Notes: generated by a model not told the origin, from the letters alone. Positions 1 through 8,493 are shown, counted from the first letter of the stretch. The stretch is DNA of 31,901 nt from Leptospirillum sp. (GCA_027346125.1 DAIEST010000253.1:1-31901), one strand, 5' to 3'. A program made the numbers and translations.

Positions 1-1155
1 AACATCCATTTCAAGGGGTTCATCGACACCTACGCCCAGTACAACCCGACGGACGCCAGCTACTCGAACTTCCGGGCCTACGACTTCGGGGCCAACTCCT
101 TCAACGTCAATATGGCCCAGCTGAAGTTCTGGAGGCCGGACTACGACGGCAGCGGCTTCGTGCTCCGCACCGACTTCGGTCCCGGCGCCATGGCCTCCGG
201 GCAGAATTTCACTCCGGGGTTCTTTGGTGTTCGGGGGACGACCTCCGGAAACACCGCCACCATGCCCTGGTCGCTGTTCTGGCTGGAAGAGGCCTACATC
301 AATCTGTGGATCCCCGACACCGACAAGGAACTCGAAATGTATGCCGGACAGTTCCAGACGCTGGCGAACTTCGAAGTGATCCAGCCCACCGGCGACTGGA
401 TGGCTTCTCTCTCCTATACCTTTTTTCTCGGGGCTTATACCCACACCGGGGTGCGGTTCCACTATGCCCCGAACGGCAGCAACAATATCTATTTCGGCGT
501 GAACAACGGCTGGAACACGAGCTTTCAGAACGATCAGGGGAGCGACTTCCAGGACTTCGAGCTGTCCTACATCGGAAACCCTGTCTCCTGGCTTAATTTG
601 GATTTTACCGGGCTTTTCGGTCCCCAAATCCGGAACACCTATCCACTGGGTGCATTTGGCCCGGCCGGTTCGGATACGAATGCCAATGTCCCGACCTGGA
701 GAAACTACGGGGCGTTCGTCGTGGAAATCGGCCCGATCGACCATCTCTGGTTCGTGACCGACGACAGCTACGGCTGGCAGGCAGAAGGGGCGGCAGTAAA
801 CGGATCGACGACCCCCAATGCTCCGGCGACCTGGTATTCGAGCGCAAACTTCGTCCGGTACGATATCAGCGACACGCTGGATGTGGTGGCGCGCTACGAG
901 GTTTATTATGACGCGGCCGGATTCATGATCGGAAACGGTGTGCCGACGGCCATCAACGACGAATCGGTCGATCTGCAGTGGAACTTCATGCCGAACGCGT
1001 TCACCCGCGTGGAATACCGGCACGACGATGCGAGCCAGCCCATCTTCAATTCCAATCTTTATGGCATCGCCTCCGGTGCGTCTAGCGGCGGCAATCATGG
1101 AAACGCACTCAACAGCATGAACACGTTCGATCTTGAACTGACCTACATGTTCTAG
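1..1155 (+). CDS. BBP2-like outer-membrane beta-barrel porin, 5'-truncated
   Basis: The reading frame is open from the first base of the window, so the start codon and signal peptide lie upstream; 384 residues are present before the TAG stop. The visible start GFIDTYAQYN, followed by an FRAYDFG stretch, resembles the OmpL-like putative porin family BBP2. Alternating polar/aromatic strands (for example LSYTFFLGAY, WLNLDFTGLFG) run through the protein and it ends in LELTYMF, a typical aromatic last strand recognised by the BAM complex. Role inferred: passive solute diffusion across the outer membrane; substrate unknown. The ammonium-uptake genes follow on the same strand after a hairpin, so a functional link is possible but unproved. 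An internal ATG at 112 is not the real start because coding sequence precedes it in frame. Confidence 0.8.
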   Translation, partial: NIHFKGFIDTYAQYNPTDASYSNFRAYDFGANSFNVNMAQLKFWRPDYDGSGFVLRTDFGPGAMASGQNFTPGFFGVRGTTSGNTATMPWSLFWLEEAYINLWIPDTDKELEMYAGQFQTLANFEVIQPTGDWMASLSYTFFLGAYTHTGVRFHYAPNGSNNIYFGVNNGWNTSFQNDQGSDFQDFELSYIGNPVSWLNLDFTGLFGPQIRNTYPLGAFGPAGSDTNANVPTWRNYGAFVVEIGPIDHLWFVTDDSYGWQAEGAAVNGSTTPNAPATWYSSANFVRYDISDTLDVVARYEVYYDAAGFMIGNGVPTAINDESVDLQWNFMPNAFTRVEYRHDDASQPIFNSNLYGIASGASSGGNHGNALNSMNTFDLELTYMF

Positions 1156-1181
1156 AACGTCTGGTGGATTGTTCCGAAGGA

Positions 1182-1201
1182 GAGGGGGAATTTTCCCCCT
1201 C
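1182..1201 (+). terminator. Hairpin after the porin gene, no clear T-tract
   Basis: GAGGGGGAA and TTCCCCCTC form an almost loop-free palindrome 27 bp after the porin stop. It could end porin transcription, but it is followed by CCTTGATAA rather than a run of T, so intrinsic termination would be weak. Confidence 0.4.
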
Positions 1202-1276
1202 CCTTGATAACCCTTGCCACGGTCTGCGTGTGGCGCGGTTCAAATCATCGTTTATGTTCTTTTTAAGGAGACTCCC

Positions 1277-2734
1277 ATGAAAGGAATTTTATCTCCTCGG
1301 CCAATTCAGTGGGCCCTGCTTCTGGTCCTCGGATCGCCGGCCCTGGCCCTGGCGGCAGCTGGCCCTACACCGGCGGCGATCGCTTCCGATACCATCTGGA
1401 CGGTTGTGGCGGGTGTTCTGGTGATGTTCATGCAGGCCGGATTCGCATTTCTGGAGGCGGGTCTGACCCGTGCCAAGAATGCGGGCCATATCGCCGTCAA
1501 GAATCTCGTGATCTATTCGATCGCGTCCCTGGTCTTCTGGGCAGTCGGGTTCGCCGTCTGCTTCGGAAACGGCAACTCCATCATCGGGACCTCGGGATGG
1601 GGACTCGATGTGGCGGACAAGGACGTCAACACCATCTTCAGCTCCCTGTCGTTCAGCGATGTTCCGCTGGCGGCGAAATACCTCTTTGAGGTGGTGTTCT
1701 GCGCAGTCTCCCTCGCCATCGTCTGGGGCGGCATGGCCGAACGCACCAAGTTCTCGATCTATATCATCTTCGGCGTGATCTTCTCCGCGGCGATCTATCC
1801 GGTTGTCGGTCACTGGATCTGGGGCGGCGGCTGGTTGTCGACTCTCGGAATGCAGGATTTTGCCGGTTCCACCGTGGTGCATCTCCAGGGAGCGGCGGCG
1901 GCCTTTGCAGGCGCTCTTCTTCTGGGGCCCCGGATCGGAAAATACAGCAAGGACGGAAAATCGAACGCCATCGTCGGCCATAACATTCCCTACGTGGTTC
2001 TGGGAACATTGATCCTCTGGCTCGGCTGGTTCGGATTCAACCCGGGTTCCACCCTGATGGCAACGACCCCGTCCGTCGGCTATTTCGCCTATATCGCCAT
2101 GACCACGAATCTTGCGGCGGCGGCAGGCGCTCTTGCAGCGATGTTCACCGCATGGAAGGTGCTGGGTGCTCCGGACATGAGTATGGTCGCCAACGGTGCC
2201 ATTGCGGCATTGGTTGCGATCACGGCAACCTGCGCGTTTGTAGACCCCTGGGCATCGGTCGTGATCGGGATTGTCGCCGGCGTGATCGCGGTTCTGGGCG
2301 TGCTCTTCATCGACAAGGTTCATATCGACGACCCGGTCGGCGCCGTTTCGGTTCATGGAATGGCCGGAATCTGGGGAACCCTCGCAAACGGTCTGTTTGC
2401 GACTCCGGATCGGGTCAAGCTCCTGGCCGTAGGCTCTCCCGGGCTTTTCTACGGGGGCGGAATCCACCAGCTGGTCGTTCAGATCGAAGGTGTGAGCGCA
2501 GCCTTCTCCTATGTGTTCCTGTCGTCTCTTCTGGTGTTCTACATTCTGAAAGTGACCATCGGGATCAGGGTCAGCGAACGCGAAGAACTGGAAGGACTGG
2601 ACATCAGCGAGCACAAGATGTGGGGATATCCGGAAATGTTCACTCCGTCTTTCGGAAGCGGATCTCCCGCTTCGATGTCGGAGTCCCGGAAAGACACTAT
2701 TTCTTCTCCCCACGCCGTCAAGTCCACGTCATGA
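1277..2734 (+). CDS. amt: Ammonium transporter, Amt family (first copy)
   Basis: A 485-residue inner-membrane channel for NH4+/NH3. The ATG at 1277 is chosen because AAGGAG lies 6 nt upstream; a TTG 63 nt earlier has no such site. Residues 1-28 form a signal peptide (hydrophobic core ALLLVLGSPALALA), as in many Amt proteins. About 11 membrane helices follow. The Amt signature FMQAGFAFLEAGLTRAKN is at ~51-68. The structural Asp is D194 (DFAGSTVVH), and the twin pore histidines are H202 (VVHLQGAA) and H360 (SVHGMAGIWG). The cytoplasmic tail after ~residue 445 contains an ELEGLDISEH-type segment that PII proteins contact in related systems. glnK follows after 31 bp, the classic amt-glnK pairing. 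No clear sigma-54 promoter was found upstream. Confidence 0.95.
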   Translation: MKGILSPRPIQWALLLVLGSPALALAAAGPTPAAIASDTIWTVVAGVLVMFMQAGFAFLEAGLTRAKNAGHIAVKNLVIYSIASLVFWAVGFAVCFGNGNSIIGTSGWGLDVADKDVNTIFSSLSFSDVPLAAKYLFEVVFCAVSLAIVWGGMAERTKFSIYIIFGVIFSAAIYPVVGHWIWGGGWLSTLGMQDFAGSTVVHLQGAAAAFAGALLLGPRIGKYSKDGKSNAIVGHNIPYVVLGTLILWLGWFGFNPGSTLMATTPSVGYFAYIAMTTNLAAAAGALAAMFTAWKVLGAPDMSMVANGAIAALVAITATCAFVDPWASVVIGIVAGVIAVLGVLFIDKVHIDDPVGAVSVHGMAGIWGTLANGLFATPDRVKLLAVGSPGLFYGGGIHQLVVQIEGVSAAFSYVFLSSLLVFYILKVTIGIRVSEREELEGLDISEHKMWGYPEMFTPSFGSGSPASMSESRKDTISSPHAVKSTS

Positions 2735-2765
2735 ACCTGGGATCGACTGATAGAAGAGGGGAATC

Positions 2766-3104
2766 ATGAAGAAAATCGAAGCGATTGTGAAGCCGTACAA
2801 GCTGGAAGCCGTGAAGGAAGCGGTCACAGCCTTGGGTATCTACGGGATGACCGTGACGGAAGTCAAGGGTTACGGTCGCCAGAAAGGTCATACAGAGCAG
2901 TATCGGGGAGCGGAGTTTGTCGTCGAATTTCTCCCCAAGGTCAAGCTTGAAATCGTCGTGTCCGATGCCCGGGTTCCAGGGGTGACGGATGCCATACGGC
3001 GTGCCGCGATGAGTAATTCCATCGGGGATGGAAAGATCTTTGTCCAGGAAGTCTCCGGAGCGATCCGGATACGGACTGGAGAAACAGGGGACGAAGCCCT
3101 TTAA
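2766..3104 (+). CDS. glnK: PII nitrogen regulatory protein (GlnK/GlnB type) with Phe51
   Basis: A full-length 112-residue PII protein, cytosolic and expected to be trimeric, binding ATP/ADP and 2-oxoglutarate and gating the adjacent Amt channels. Start ATG at 2766 with purine-rich GAAGAGGGGA just upstream. The T-loop (residues ~37-55) reads GRQKGHTEQYRGAEFVVEF. Tyr46 is kept, but position 51, the uridylylated Tyr of enterobacterial GlnB/GlnK, is Phe (codon TTT). The B-loop keeps IGDGKIFV, but the preceding TGK of E. coli GlnB is SNS here. The C-terminal IRIRTGE with its two nucleotide-contacting Arg is intact. It lies between two amt genes, which supports the GlnK role. Control is probably by metabolite binding rather than by GlnD uridylylation. 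Confidence 0.95.
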   Translation: MKKIEAIVKPYKLEAVKEAVTALGIYGMTVTEVKGYGRQKGHTEQYRGAEFVVEFLPKVKLEIVVSDARVPGVTDAIRRAAMSNSIGDGKIFVQEVSGAIRIRTGETGDEAL

Positions 3105-3115
3105 CGATCATGTCT

Positions 3116-3148
3116 GGCAGCCCCGGACAAGGGGCTGCCTTTTCTTCT
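3116..3148 (+). terminator. Intrinsic terminator between glnK and amt2
   Basis: A perfect 9-bp stem GGCAGCCCC / GGGGCTGCC (3116-3124 and 3131-3139) with a 6-nt loop is followed directly by TTTTCTTCTCT. It begins 12 bp after the glnK stop and ends only 28 bp before the amt2 start. Confidence 0.85.
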
Positions 3149-3176
3149 CTGTCCGAATACCCTAAGGAGAGAAAAA

Positions 3177-4484
3177 ATGGCGGGCAACTGGTTGAATTCG
3201 GGAGATAATGCCTGGCAGCTGACAGCGGCGACCATTGTCGGAATCCAGAGCGTCCCGGGTCTTGTTGTGCTCTACGGAGGTATCGTCAAAAAGAAGTGGG
3301 CCGTCAACTCGGCATTCATGGCCCTGTACGCGTTTGCCGCAGTTCTTGTCGCCTGGGTTCTGTGGGGATACAACATGGGGTTCGGCCCCCAGTGGTTTCC
3401 CTTCCTTGGAACGCCCGGACCCGCTCTGTCCGACACGTTCGAACTGTCGCAGGCGGCTATTCCTGCAGCCAAGGCCACCGCGAATTTTCCGATGGCAACC
3501 ATGGTCTTTTTCCAGTTTGTGTTTGCCGCCATCACGTTGATCATCCTGGCCGGTTCGGTTTTGGGAAGAATGAGTTTCAAGGCCTGGATGCTGTTTGTTC
3601 CTCTCTGGTTGACCGGATCCTATGTTGTAGGCGCTTTCAGCCTGTGGGGCGGCGGCTTTTTGTCCCAGATGGGTGTCATCGATTATTCCGGGGGATACGT
3701 GATCCATCTCTCCGCCGGATTTGCCGGGCTGGTGGCAGCCTGGGTGGTGGGACCAAGACTGGCCCGTGACCGGGAAAGCTTTCTTCCGAACAATATTCTT
3801 CTTACGCTGGTGGGTGCCGGTCTTCTCTGGCTCGGTTGGGACGGGTTCAACGGGGGAGACCCTTACGCCGCCAATGCGGATGCCGGTGTCGCGGTTCTGA
3901 ATACCAACATCGCGACGGCTGTGAGTCTGATCATCTGGACCATCCTGGACGTGATGTATTTCAAGAAACCTTCGGTAATCGGCGCCATTCAGGGCATGAT
4001 CACCGGACTTGTGGCCATTACGCCCGCGGCCGGCGTGGTGAATGGCATGGGTGCCATCGTGATCGGGGTGGCTTCCGGAATCATCCCCTGGATTTCGATG
4101 AATGTGCTGGGGAAGAAACTGGCCTTGTTCCGGAAGGTCGACGATACGCTCGGCGTTTTCCATACTCATGGCGTTGCCGGGCTCCTGGGCGGAGTGATGA
4201 CCGGTATCCTGGCGACTCCAGCCTTGTGTCAGGCGTTCGGTCTCAGCAATCCGGGCGGCTGGTTGTACGGGAATTTCCATCAGGTTGTTCTTCAGCTGAT
4301 CGGGGCAGGCTTCATCATTGTCCTGAACGTCATTGTGACTTATGTCATTTTGAAGATCATCTCCTTTATCACCCCGTTGAGGATGGACGAAGCGACCCTG
4401 GAAATCGGGGACGATGCCGTTCACGGGGAAGAGGCCTATGCCTTTTACGGAGAGGGAGCCAGAAAACCTGTCATGGGCGACTGA
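3177..4484 (+). CDS. amt: Ammonium transporter, Amt family (second copy)
   Basis: A 435-residue polytopic inner-membrane Amt channel, divergent from the first copy. The ATG at 3177 has AAGGAG 7 nt upstream (3164-3169). There is no cleavable signal peptide: the protein starts MAGNWLNSGDNAWQL and goes straight into helix 1 (SVPGLVVLYGGIVKKK, ~25-40), the classical Amt opening. D169 and H177 (DYSGGYVIHLSAG) and H331 (HTHGVAGLLGG) supply the structural Asp and the twin pore histidines. The C-terminus after ~402 is cytoplasmic and probably binds PII. Because an intrinsic terminator ends 28 bp before the start, expression must come from read-through of the amt-glnK transcript or from a promoter inside glnK. 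Having two Amt types suggests different affinity or one sensory copy, but the sequence does not say which. Confidence 0.95.
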   Translation: MAGNWLNSGDNAWQLTAATIVGIQSVPGLVVLYGGIVKKKWAVNSAFMALYAFAAVLVAWVLWGYNMGFGPQWFPFLGTPGPALSDTFELSQAAIPAAKATANFPMATMVFFQFVFAAITLIILAGSVLGRMSFKAWMLFVPLWLTGSYVVGAFSLWGGGFLSQMGVIDYSGGYVIHLSAGFAGLVAAWVVGPRLARDRESFLPNNILLTLVGAGLLWLGWDGFNGGDPYAANADAGVAVLNTNIATAVSLIIWTILDVMYFKKPSVIGAIQGMITGLVAITPAAGVVNGMGAIVIGVASGIIPWISMNVLGKKLALFRKVDDTLGVFHTHGVAGLLGGVMTGILATPALCQAFGLSNPGGWLYGNFHQVVLQLIGAGFIIVLNVIVTYVILKIISFITPLRMDEATLEIGDDAVHGEEAYAFYGEGARKPVMGD

Positions 4485-4503
4485 TGACCTCGTGGCAGTA
4501 CTC

Positions 4504-4529
4504 GGGGGGCTCGATGCCCCCCTTTTTTT
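4504..4529 (+). terminator. Strong intrinsic terminator after amt2
   Basis: A perfect 7-bp stem GGGGGGC / GCCCCCC (4504-4510 and 4516-4522) with loop TCGAT is followed by seven T. It closes the nitrogen block before the convergent copA gene. Confidence 0.92.
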
Positions 4530-4556
4530 GGACATTTCGGGAATGCCCAAAAATTG

Positions 4557-7010
4557 TCACCGGGATTTCTCCCGGAGCATGAAGGAAAGGGAGAGGGCGT
4601 TTCCGACGACGGTGACGGAGGAAAGGGCCATGGCCAACCCGCTGTAGTAGGGGGGGATGAAGATGTGGAAGAACGGATAGAGGATCCCTCCCGCCATGGG
4701 AATTCCGATGATGTTGTAAAGGAAGGCCCAAGCCAGGTTCTGCCGGATCTTCCGCATGGTCAGGACAGCGGTCCGGTGGGCTGTGACAAGGCGATGGAGA
4801 TCGTTCCCGAGCAGGATGATATCCCCTTTTTCCTGGGTCAACCCCGCCCCCCGGGACATGGAAATGCCGACCGAAGCCTGTGCAAGCGATGCGGCATCGT
4901 TGATGCCGTCTCCGATCATGGCGACGGTGAGACCTTCTTTTTCCCATCCCTGGATGAGCATTCTCTTGTCGCCCGGAGACAGGGGAGCGTGGACCCTCTC
5001 CGCTGGAATCCCCGCGTGCCCGGCGATTCGAAGGGCTTCGTCCCTTCGGTCTCCGGACAGGAGCGCGACAGGAATTCCTCTGTCCTGAAAGTATCGGATG
5101 ACGGATGCGGTTTCCGGGCGTTCCTGGTCCTGGAGACGGAACAGTCCCGTGTAGGTCCCGTTCCGGGCGATTCCGACCAGGAGACCCGGGGTCTCCGGAA
5201 GTTCCGGGAGCAAGACGCCTTCCTCCCGGAGAAAGTCCAGGTTTCCGATCAGAATCCGGACAGGGTCTTTCTCCGGGAAGATTGCCCGGATTCCCTTTCC
5301 GGGGATCTCCTCCACGCTGGGGTCCGGAACGGGCAAAAGGTCGGCTGAAAGATGTCGGGAGAGTGCCTGGCTGACCGGGTGTCCGGAATGGTTGACCGCA
5401 TGGGAGACCCGGGTCCGGAACAGGGGATCGTCGGGGACTGGTCGAATGGATGGGATCCACTCGACTTCCGAGAGTTCCCCCCGGGTGAGTGTGCCGGTCT
5501 TGTCGAAAGCGACAAGCGAGATGCGGCTCAGGTCTTCGATCGCCTGCCCCCTCTTGAAGAGGACGCCAAGCCTCAGGGCCATTGCCGTACCGACCAGGAC
5601 GGCTGTCGGGGTGGCAAGCCCCAGCGCGCAGGGGCAGGCGACGACCAGAACGCCGATCAGGGCCATGACGGCCAGAACGGAGTTCGATGTAAAGAGTTCG
5701 AAAAGACCGAAGGAGAGAATGGCAAGTCCGATGACGATCGGAACGAAGATGCCGGAAATCCTGTCGGCCAGTCGTTGGATGGGAGGCCGGTCCCCCTGCG
5801 CTTCCTGGACCATGGCCACCATCCGGGCCAGGACGGTATCGCTTCCCATCCCGGTGATCGTCATCTTGAAGGGGGATCCCGCGTTACTGGTACCGCCGAT
5901 CAGTTCGTGGCGTTCTTCCACCCGGACCGGAACCGACTCTCCGGTGACAAGCGAGAGGTCGACCCAGGCTTCTGCGTCGATCAGCAGTCCGTCGGCCGGA
6001 AGACGTTCTCCTTTGGGAACGAGGACGGTCGCTCCCGGGGTGAGCTCCGAAAGGGGGATATGCCGCGGCGTTCCATCGGTGGAGAGGACCGTCACCGTTT
6101 CAGGGAGAAGTGAAATCGTTTCGCTCAGGAGATTCCTGGCGCGTTTCTTGACCCAGGATTCGAGAAGTTTCCCGAACCGGATAAAGAGAAGCAGGAGGGC
6201 CTGGGTCATGTACATCGGGCCGGATGTATGCCCCATGACATAAAAGATGCTGTAGAAAAGGGCTGCGGTTGTTCCGAGCGCGACCAGGGTATCCATGTTC
6301 GATGTTCCTTGGCGGAGGGCGGACCAGGCCCCCCTGTAGAAGCTTCCGCCGCCGACGGCTTGAAGCAGGACAGCCAGCGAAAGGGGTATCCAGAAAGGAG
6401 TGTCCGCCGGGAGGAAGATCAGGGGAACTCCCAGTAAAGCCGTCAGGAGCAGGCCCCGGGATTCTTGTCGGAACTCCCTGGACGTTTCTTCGGCGGAAGG
6501 GAGGCGGGGTGTGTAGCCGGCAGTCCGGATGGCGTCGAAGATCCGGTCGATGGAAGTCTGTCGGGGATCGTAAGTCAGATCGCAACTTTGAGTGGCGAGA
6601 TTGACATGGACTCGTCCGATCCCGTCTTCGCGCTTCAGGGCTTTTTCGATCGTGAAGACGCATGTGGCGCAATGCATCCCTTCCACCCCGAAGGATGTCC
6701 TGGAAAGCTCCGGAAGCTCCGCCCGTTCCATGGAGGAATCGGGTGGAGTCGATGTTGCCGGCCAGGTTTTAGTGGCCGGCCCGATACTCGCAGGTTCTCC
6801 TTCTTCGGAGGCGTCGTACCCTTCTTCCTTCAGAACGGACTGGACCTTGTCGAACGGAAGGGGAGAGAGGGAGTCGACCTGTGCGGAACCCTGTTCCAGG
6901 GAGACCTCCACATGGGTGACGCCGGGAAGGGAGGAAAGGGCTTTGGTGACATGTTTGACGCAATTCTGGCAGGTCATTCCCTGGACGCGAAAGCGGGCAC
7001 GGACGGACAT
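4557..7010 (-). CDS. copA: Cu(+)-exporting P1B-1 type ATPase
   Basis: An 817-residue inner-membrane copper pump that exports Cu(I) at the cost of ATP. The start ATG at 7010 is set by AAGGAG about 5-10 nt upstream; the open frame extends further but without coding character. Domains in order: HMA domain 1 with GMTCQNC (11-17), HMA domain 2 with GMHCATC (111-117), membrane helices from ~185, actuator TGES (356-359), CPC in helix 6 (459-461), phosphorylation motif DKTGTLT (from D503), His-Pro of the nucleotide domain (544-545), GDGIND (700-705). Helix 7 has FLYN and helix 8 MALSS (794-798). CPC plus these two motifs is the Cu(I)/Ag(I) class signature. It diverges from the EAL gene with only 48 bp between starts. 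No MerR-type operator was recognised there, so copper control is unresolved. Confidence 0.95.
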   Translation of the reverse strand: MSVRARFRVQGMTCQNCVKHVTKALSSLPGVTHVEVSLEQGSAQVDSLSPLPFDKVQSVLKEEGYDASEEGEPASIGPATKTWPATSTPPDSSMERAELPELSRTSFGVEGMHCATCVFTIEKALKREDGIGRVHVNLATQSCDLTYDPRQTSIDRIFDAIRTAGYTPRLPSAEETSREFRQESRGLLLTALLGVPLIFLPADTPFWIPLSLAVLLQAVGGGSFYRGAWSALRQGTSNMDTLVALGTTAALFYSIFYVMGHTSGPMYMTQALLLLFIRFGKLLESWVKKRARNLLSETISLLPETVTVLSTDGTPRHIPLSELTPGATVLVPKGERLPADGLLIDAEAWVDLSLVTGESVPVRVEERHELIGGTSNAGSPFKMTITGMGSDTVLARMVAMVQEAQGDRPPIQRLADRISGIFVPIVIGLAILSFGLFELFTSNSVLAVMALIGVLVVACPCALGLATPTAVLVGTAMALRLGVLFKRGQAIEDLSRISLVAFDKTGTLTRGELSEVEWIPSIRPVPDDPLFRTRVSHAVNHSGHPVSQALSRHLSADLLPVPDPSVEEIPGKGIRAIFPEKDPVRILIGNLDFLREEGVLLPELPETPGLLVGIARNGTYTGLFRLQDQERPETASVIRYFQDRGIPVALLSGDRRDEALRIAGHAGIPAERVHAPLSPGDKRMLIQGWEKEGLTVAMIGDGINDAASLAQASVGISMSRGAGLTQEKGDIILLGNDLHRLVTAHRTAVLTMRKIRQNLAWAFLYNIIGIPMAGGILYPFFHIFIPPYYSGLAMALSSVTVVGNALSLSFMLREKSR

Positions 7011-7058
7011 GTGATCTCCTTGATGCTTTGAATGTTCGATTTGAGTAAGGTGGAACAA

Positions 7059-8363
7059 ATGCCTGATCCCGATTATGGAGCGACTGGAGTGGCGGGGCAA
7101 CCTGTCCGGAAAAAAAGGGGGAGAGGCATTGTGACGATCGGGTTTGAAGAGGTTCTGTCGCAAGTTTATCAGGATTCTGAAGGATTCTTCGCGATATGGA
7201 AAGGGATCCGGCTTTACAGCATGTTCCAGGGGATCTATGGTCTCTCCCAGAAGCGTGCGGTCGGATTCGAGGGACTCATAAGGGGACGTCTCCCCTCCGG
7301 AGAGATTGTGTCTCCCGGAGAAATCATGGGTCGGATTCAGGGAAAGAGCGAGCTGGTCCTCCTGGATCGCCTCTTTCGGGCCGTTCATCTCTTCAATTTT
7401 CAGCGTTTCAGGGATCCGAACGTATGGCTCTTCCTGAATGTCCGGCCGGAAGTGGCCATTCACGGGAGGCGGTTCGGTTCCTTTTTCAATGCGATGCTGA
7501 ATCACCTGGATATCCCTCCTCACCAGATTGTCGTGGAGATTCTGGAAAGCGGCATACCGGACAACTCCCAGCTTCTGGAAGCCGTCCAGTATTACAGGTC
7601 GATGGGATGCCTGATCGCAGTGGATGATTTCGGGGCGGGGCATTCCAATTTCGACCGGATCTGGCTCCTGAAGCCGGAGTTCGTCAAGCTTGACCGGATC
7701 ATGGTTGAAGAGGCGGGCCGAAGGGACGATATCCGGAGGGTGCTCCCGGAGATTGTTTCCCTGACCAGGGCATCCGGCTCACTGGCGTTGATGGAAGGCA
7801 TTGAAAGCGAGGAAGAGTCCCTGATGGTATTGGGGACGGATATCGATTTCGTTCAGGGGTATTACTTTGCTCCTCCCCAGGTATTGCCTTCCCTTTCTCC
7901 TCCCGCTTGTCTTCTGGAGGTTCTTGAAAAACACAAACGGACAAGGCGGGTGAGGGATGAATCGAACGGAATCACAAGACTGGCACGACGATTCCTCGAA
8001 GTGGTCGAAGCGGGATCCGCGAATGAAAACGAGTCGATGGGATTTCCGCTGTTCGAAGAAGAAGACCGCGTCGTCCGTTTTTTTGTCCTGGACGATTCAG
8101 GATGCCAGGTCGGCCGTAACCGGACGCGTTCCGGTGAGGAACGAATCGCCGATCCCCGGTTTGGCCCTCTTCGGGAAACGCAGCGGGCGGATTGGTCCCG
8201 GCGTTCCTACTTCTGGGAAGCGCTGCGGGAACCCGGCCGGGTCTATCTTTCCGCCCCCTATCTTTCGACAACGGGAGTCCATCTGTGCCAGACACTCTCC
8301 GTCGCGATTCCGTGCGGATCAGGGATGAGGGTTTACTGTATCGATCTTGATCTCGGACGGTGA
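7059..8363 (+). CDS. EAL-domain cyclic-di-GMP phosphodiesterase-like protein with YkuI_C-like sensor
   Basis: 434 residues, cytosolic, no membrane segments. The ATG at 7059 has AAGGTGG 5 nt upstream; an ATG at 7032 lacks a ribosome site and would leave only 21 bp to copA. The EAL domain spans ~25-275. The namesake motif reads EGL (FEGLIRG, E71), yet the catalytic set appears complete: E71, N127 (FLNVRPE), E160 (VVEILE), D189-D190 (DDFGAG), K210 (VKLDR), E246 (EGIE), Q266 (VQGYYF). The C-terminal ~150 residues (FFVLDDSGCQVGRN ... VHLCQTLSV) look like the PAS/Cache-like domain of Bacillus YkuI; this assignment is by resemblance. Likely role: hydrolysing or sensing cyclic-di-GMP. Its stop codon touches the first 128-bp repeat, and it converges on the GGDEF-EAL operon. 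Confidence 0.85.
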   Translation: MPDPDYGATGVAGQPVRKKRGRGIVTIGFEEVLSQVYQDSEGFFAIWKGIRLYSMFQGIYGLSQKRAVGFEGLIRGRLPSGEIVSPGEIMGRIQGKSELVLLDRLFRAVHLFNFQRFRDPNVWLFLNVRPEVAIHGRRFGSFFNAMLNHLDIPPHQIVVEILESGIPDNSQLLEAVQYYRSMGCLIAVDDFGAGHSNFDRIWLLKPEFVKLDRIMVEEAGRRDDIRRVLPEIVSLTRASGSLALMEGIESEEESLMVLGTDIDFVQGYYFAPPQVLPSLSPPACLLEVLEKHKRTRRVRDESNGITRLARRFLEVVEAGSANENESMGFPLFEEEDRVVRFFVLDDSGCQVGRNRTRSGEERIADPRFGPLRETQRADWSRRSYFWEALREPGRVYLSAPYLSTTGVHLCQTLSVAIPCGSGMRVYCIDLDLGR

Positions 8364-8490
8364 CCGGTCAGGAAGCGTTTCCGGAAAGAAGCGAGGAGAG
8401 CAGGAAGTCTTTCTGGAGTTCGGCGTATTTGCCGGGGAGAACATCCTTGGCGGAGAGGATCTTGAGAGTGGTTTCGAGCGCCGAGGCACT
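8363..8490. repeat. 128-bp direct repeat, distal copy (displaced 3' end of the GGDEF-EAL gene)
   Basis: Matches 9637-9764 at 123 of 128 positions, counted by eye, in the same orientation. Read on the - strand it encodes the last 39 codons and stop of the neighbouring GGDEF-EAL protein, ending LLSSLLSGNAS. Three residues differ (Ser for Ala, Pro for Leu, Asp for Glu) and two differences are silent. It has no start and no upstream gene body, so it is a gene-end remnant. Its first base is the last base of the EAL gene stop codon. Confidence 0.95.
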
Positions 8491-8493
8491 GTT

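Noticed and set aside
1208..1276. Sigma-54/NtrC promoter before amt1
   Set aside because: TGGCGC occurs at about 1230 but no GC dinucleotide sits at the required -12 spacing, so the pattern does not hold.
1289..2713. Long antisense open frame (474 codons) across amt1
   Set aside because: It is the mirror of a clear Amt gene in a GC-rich genome. The translation is Arg/Asp/His-rich without motifs, membrane segments or a ribosome site.
3162..4550. Long antisense open frame (462 codons) across amt2
   Set aside because: Same reason: the forward strand has every Amt hallmark and the antisense product is low-complexity and charged.
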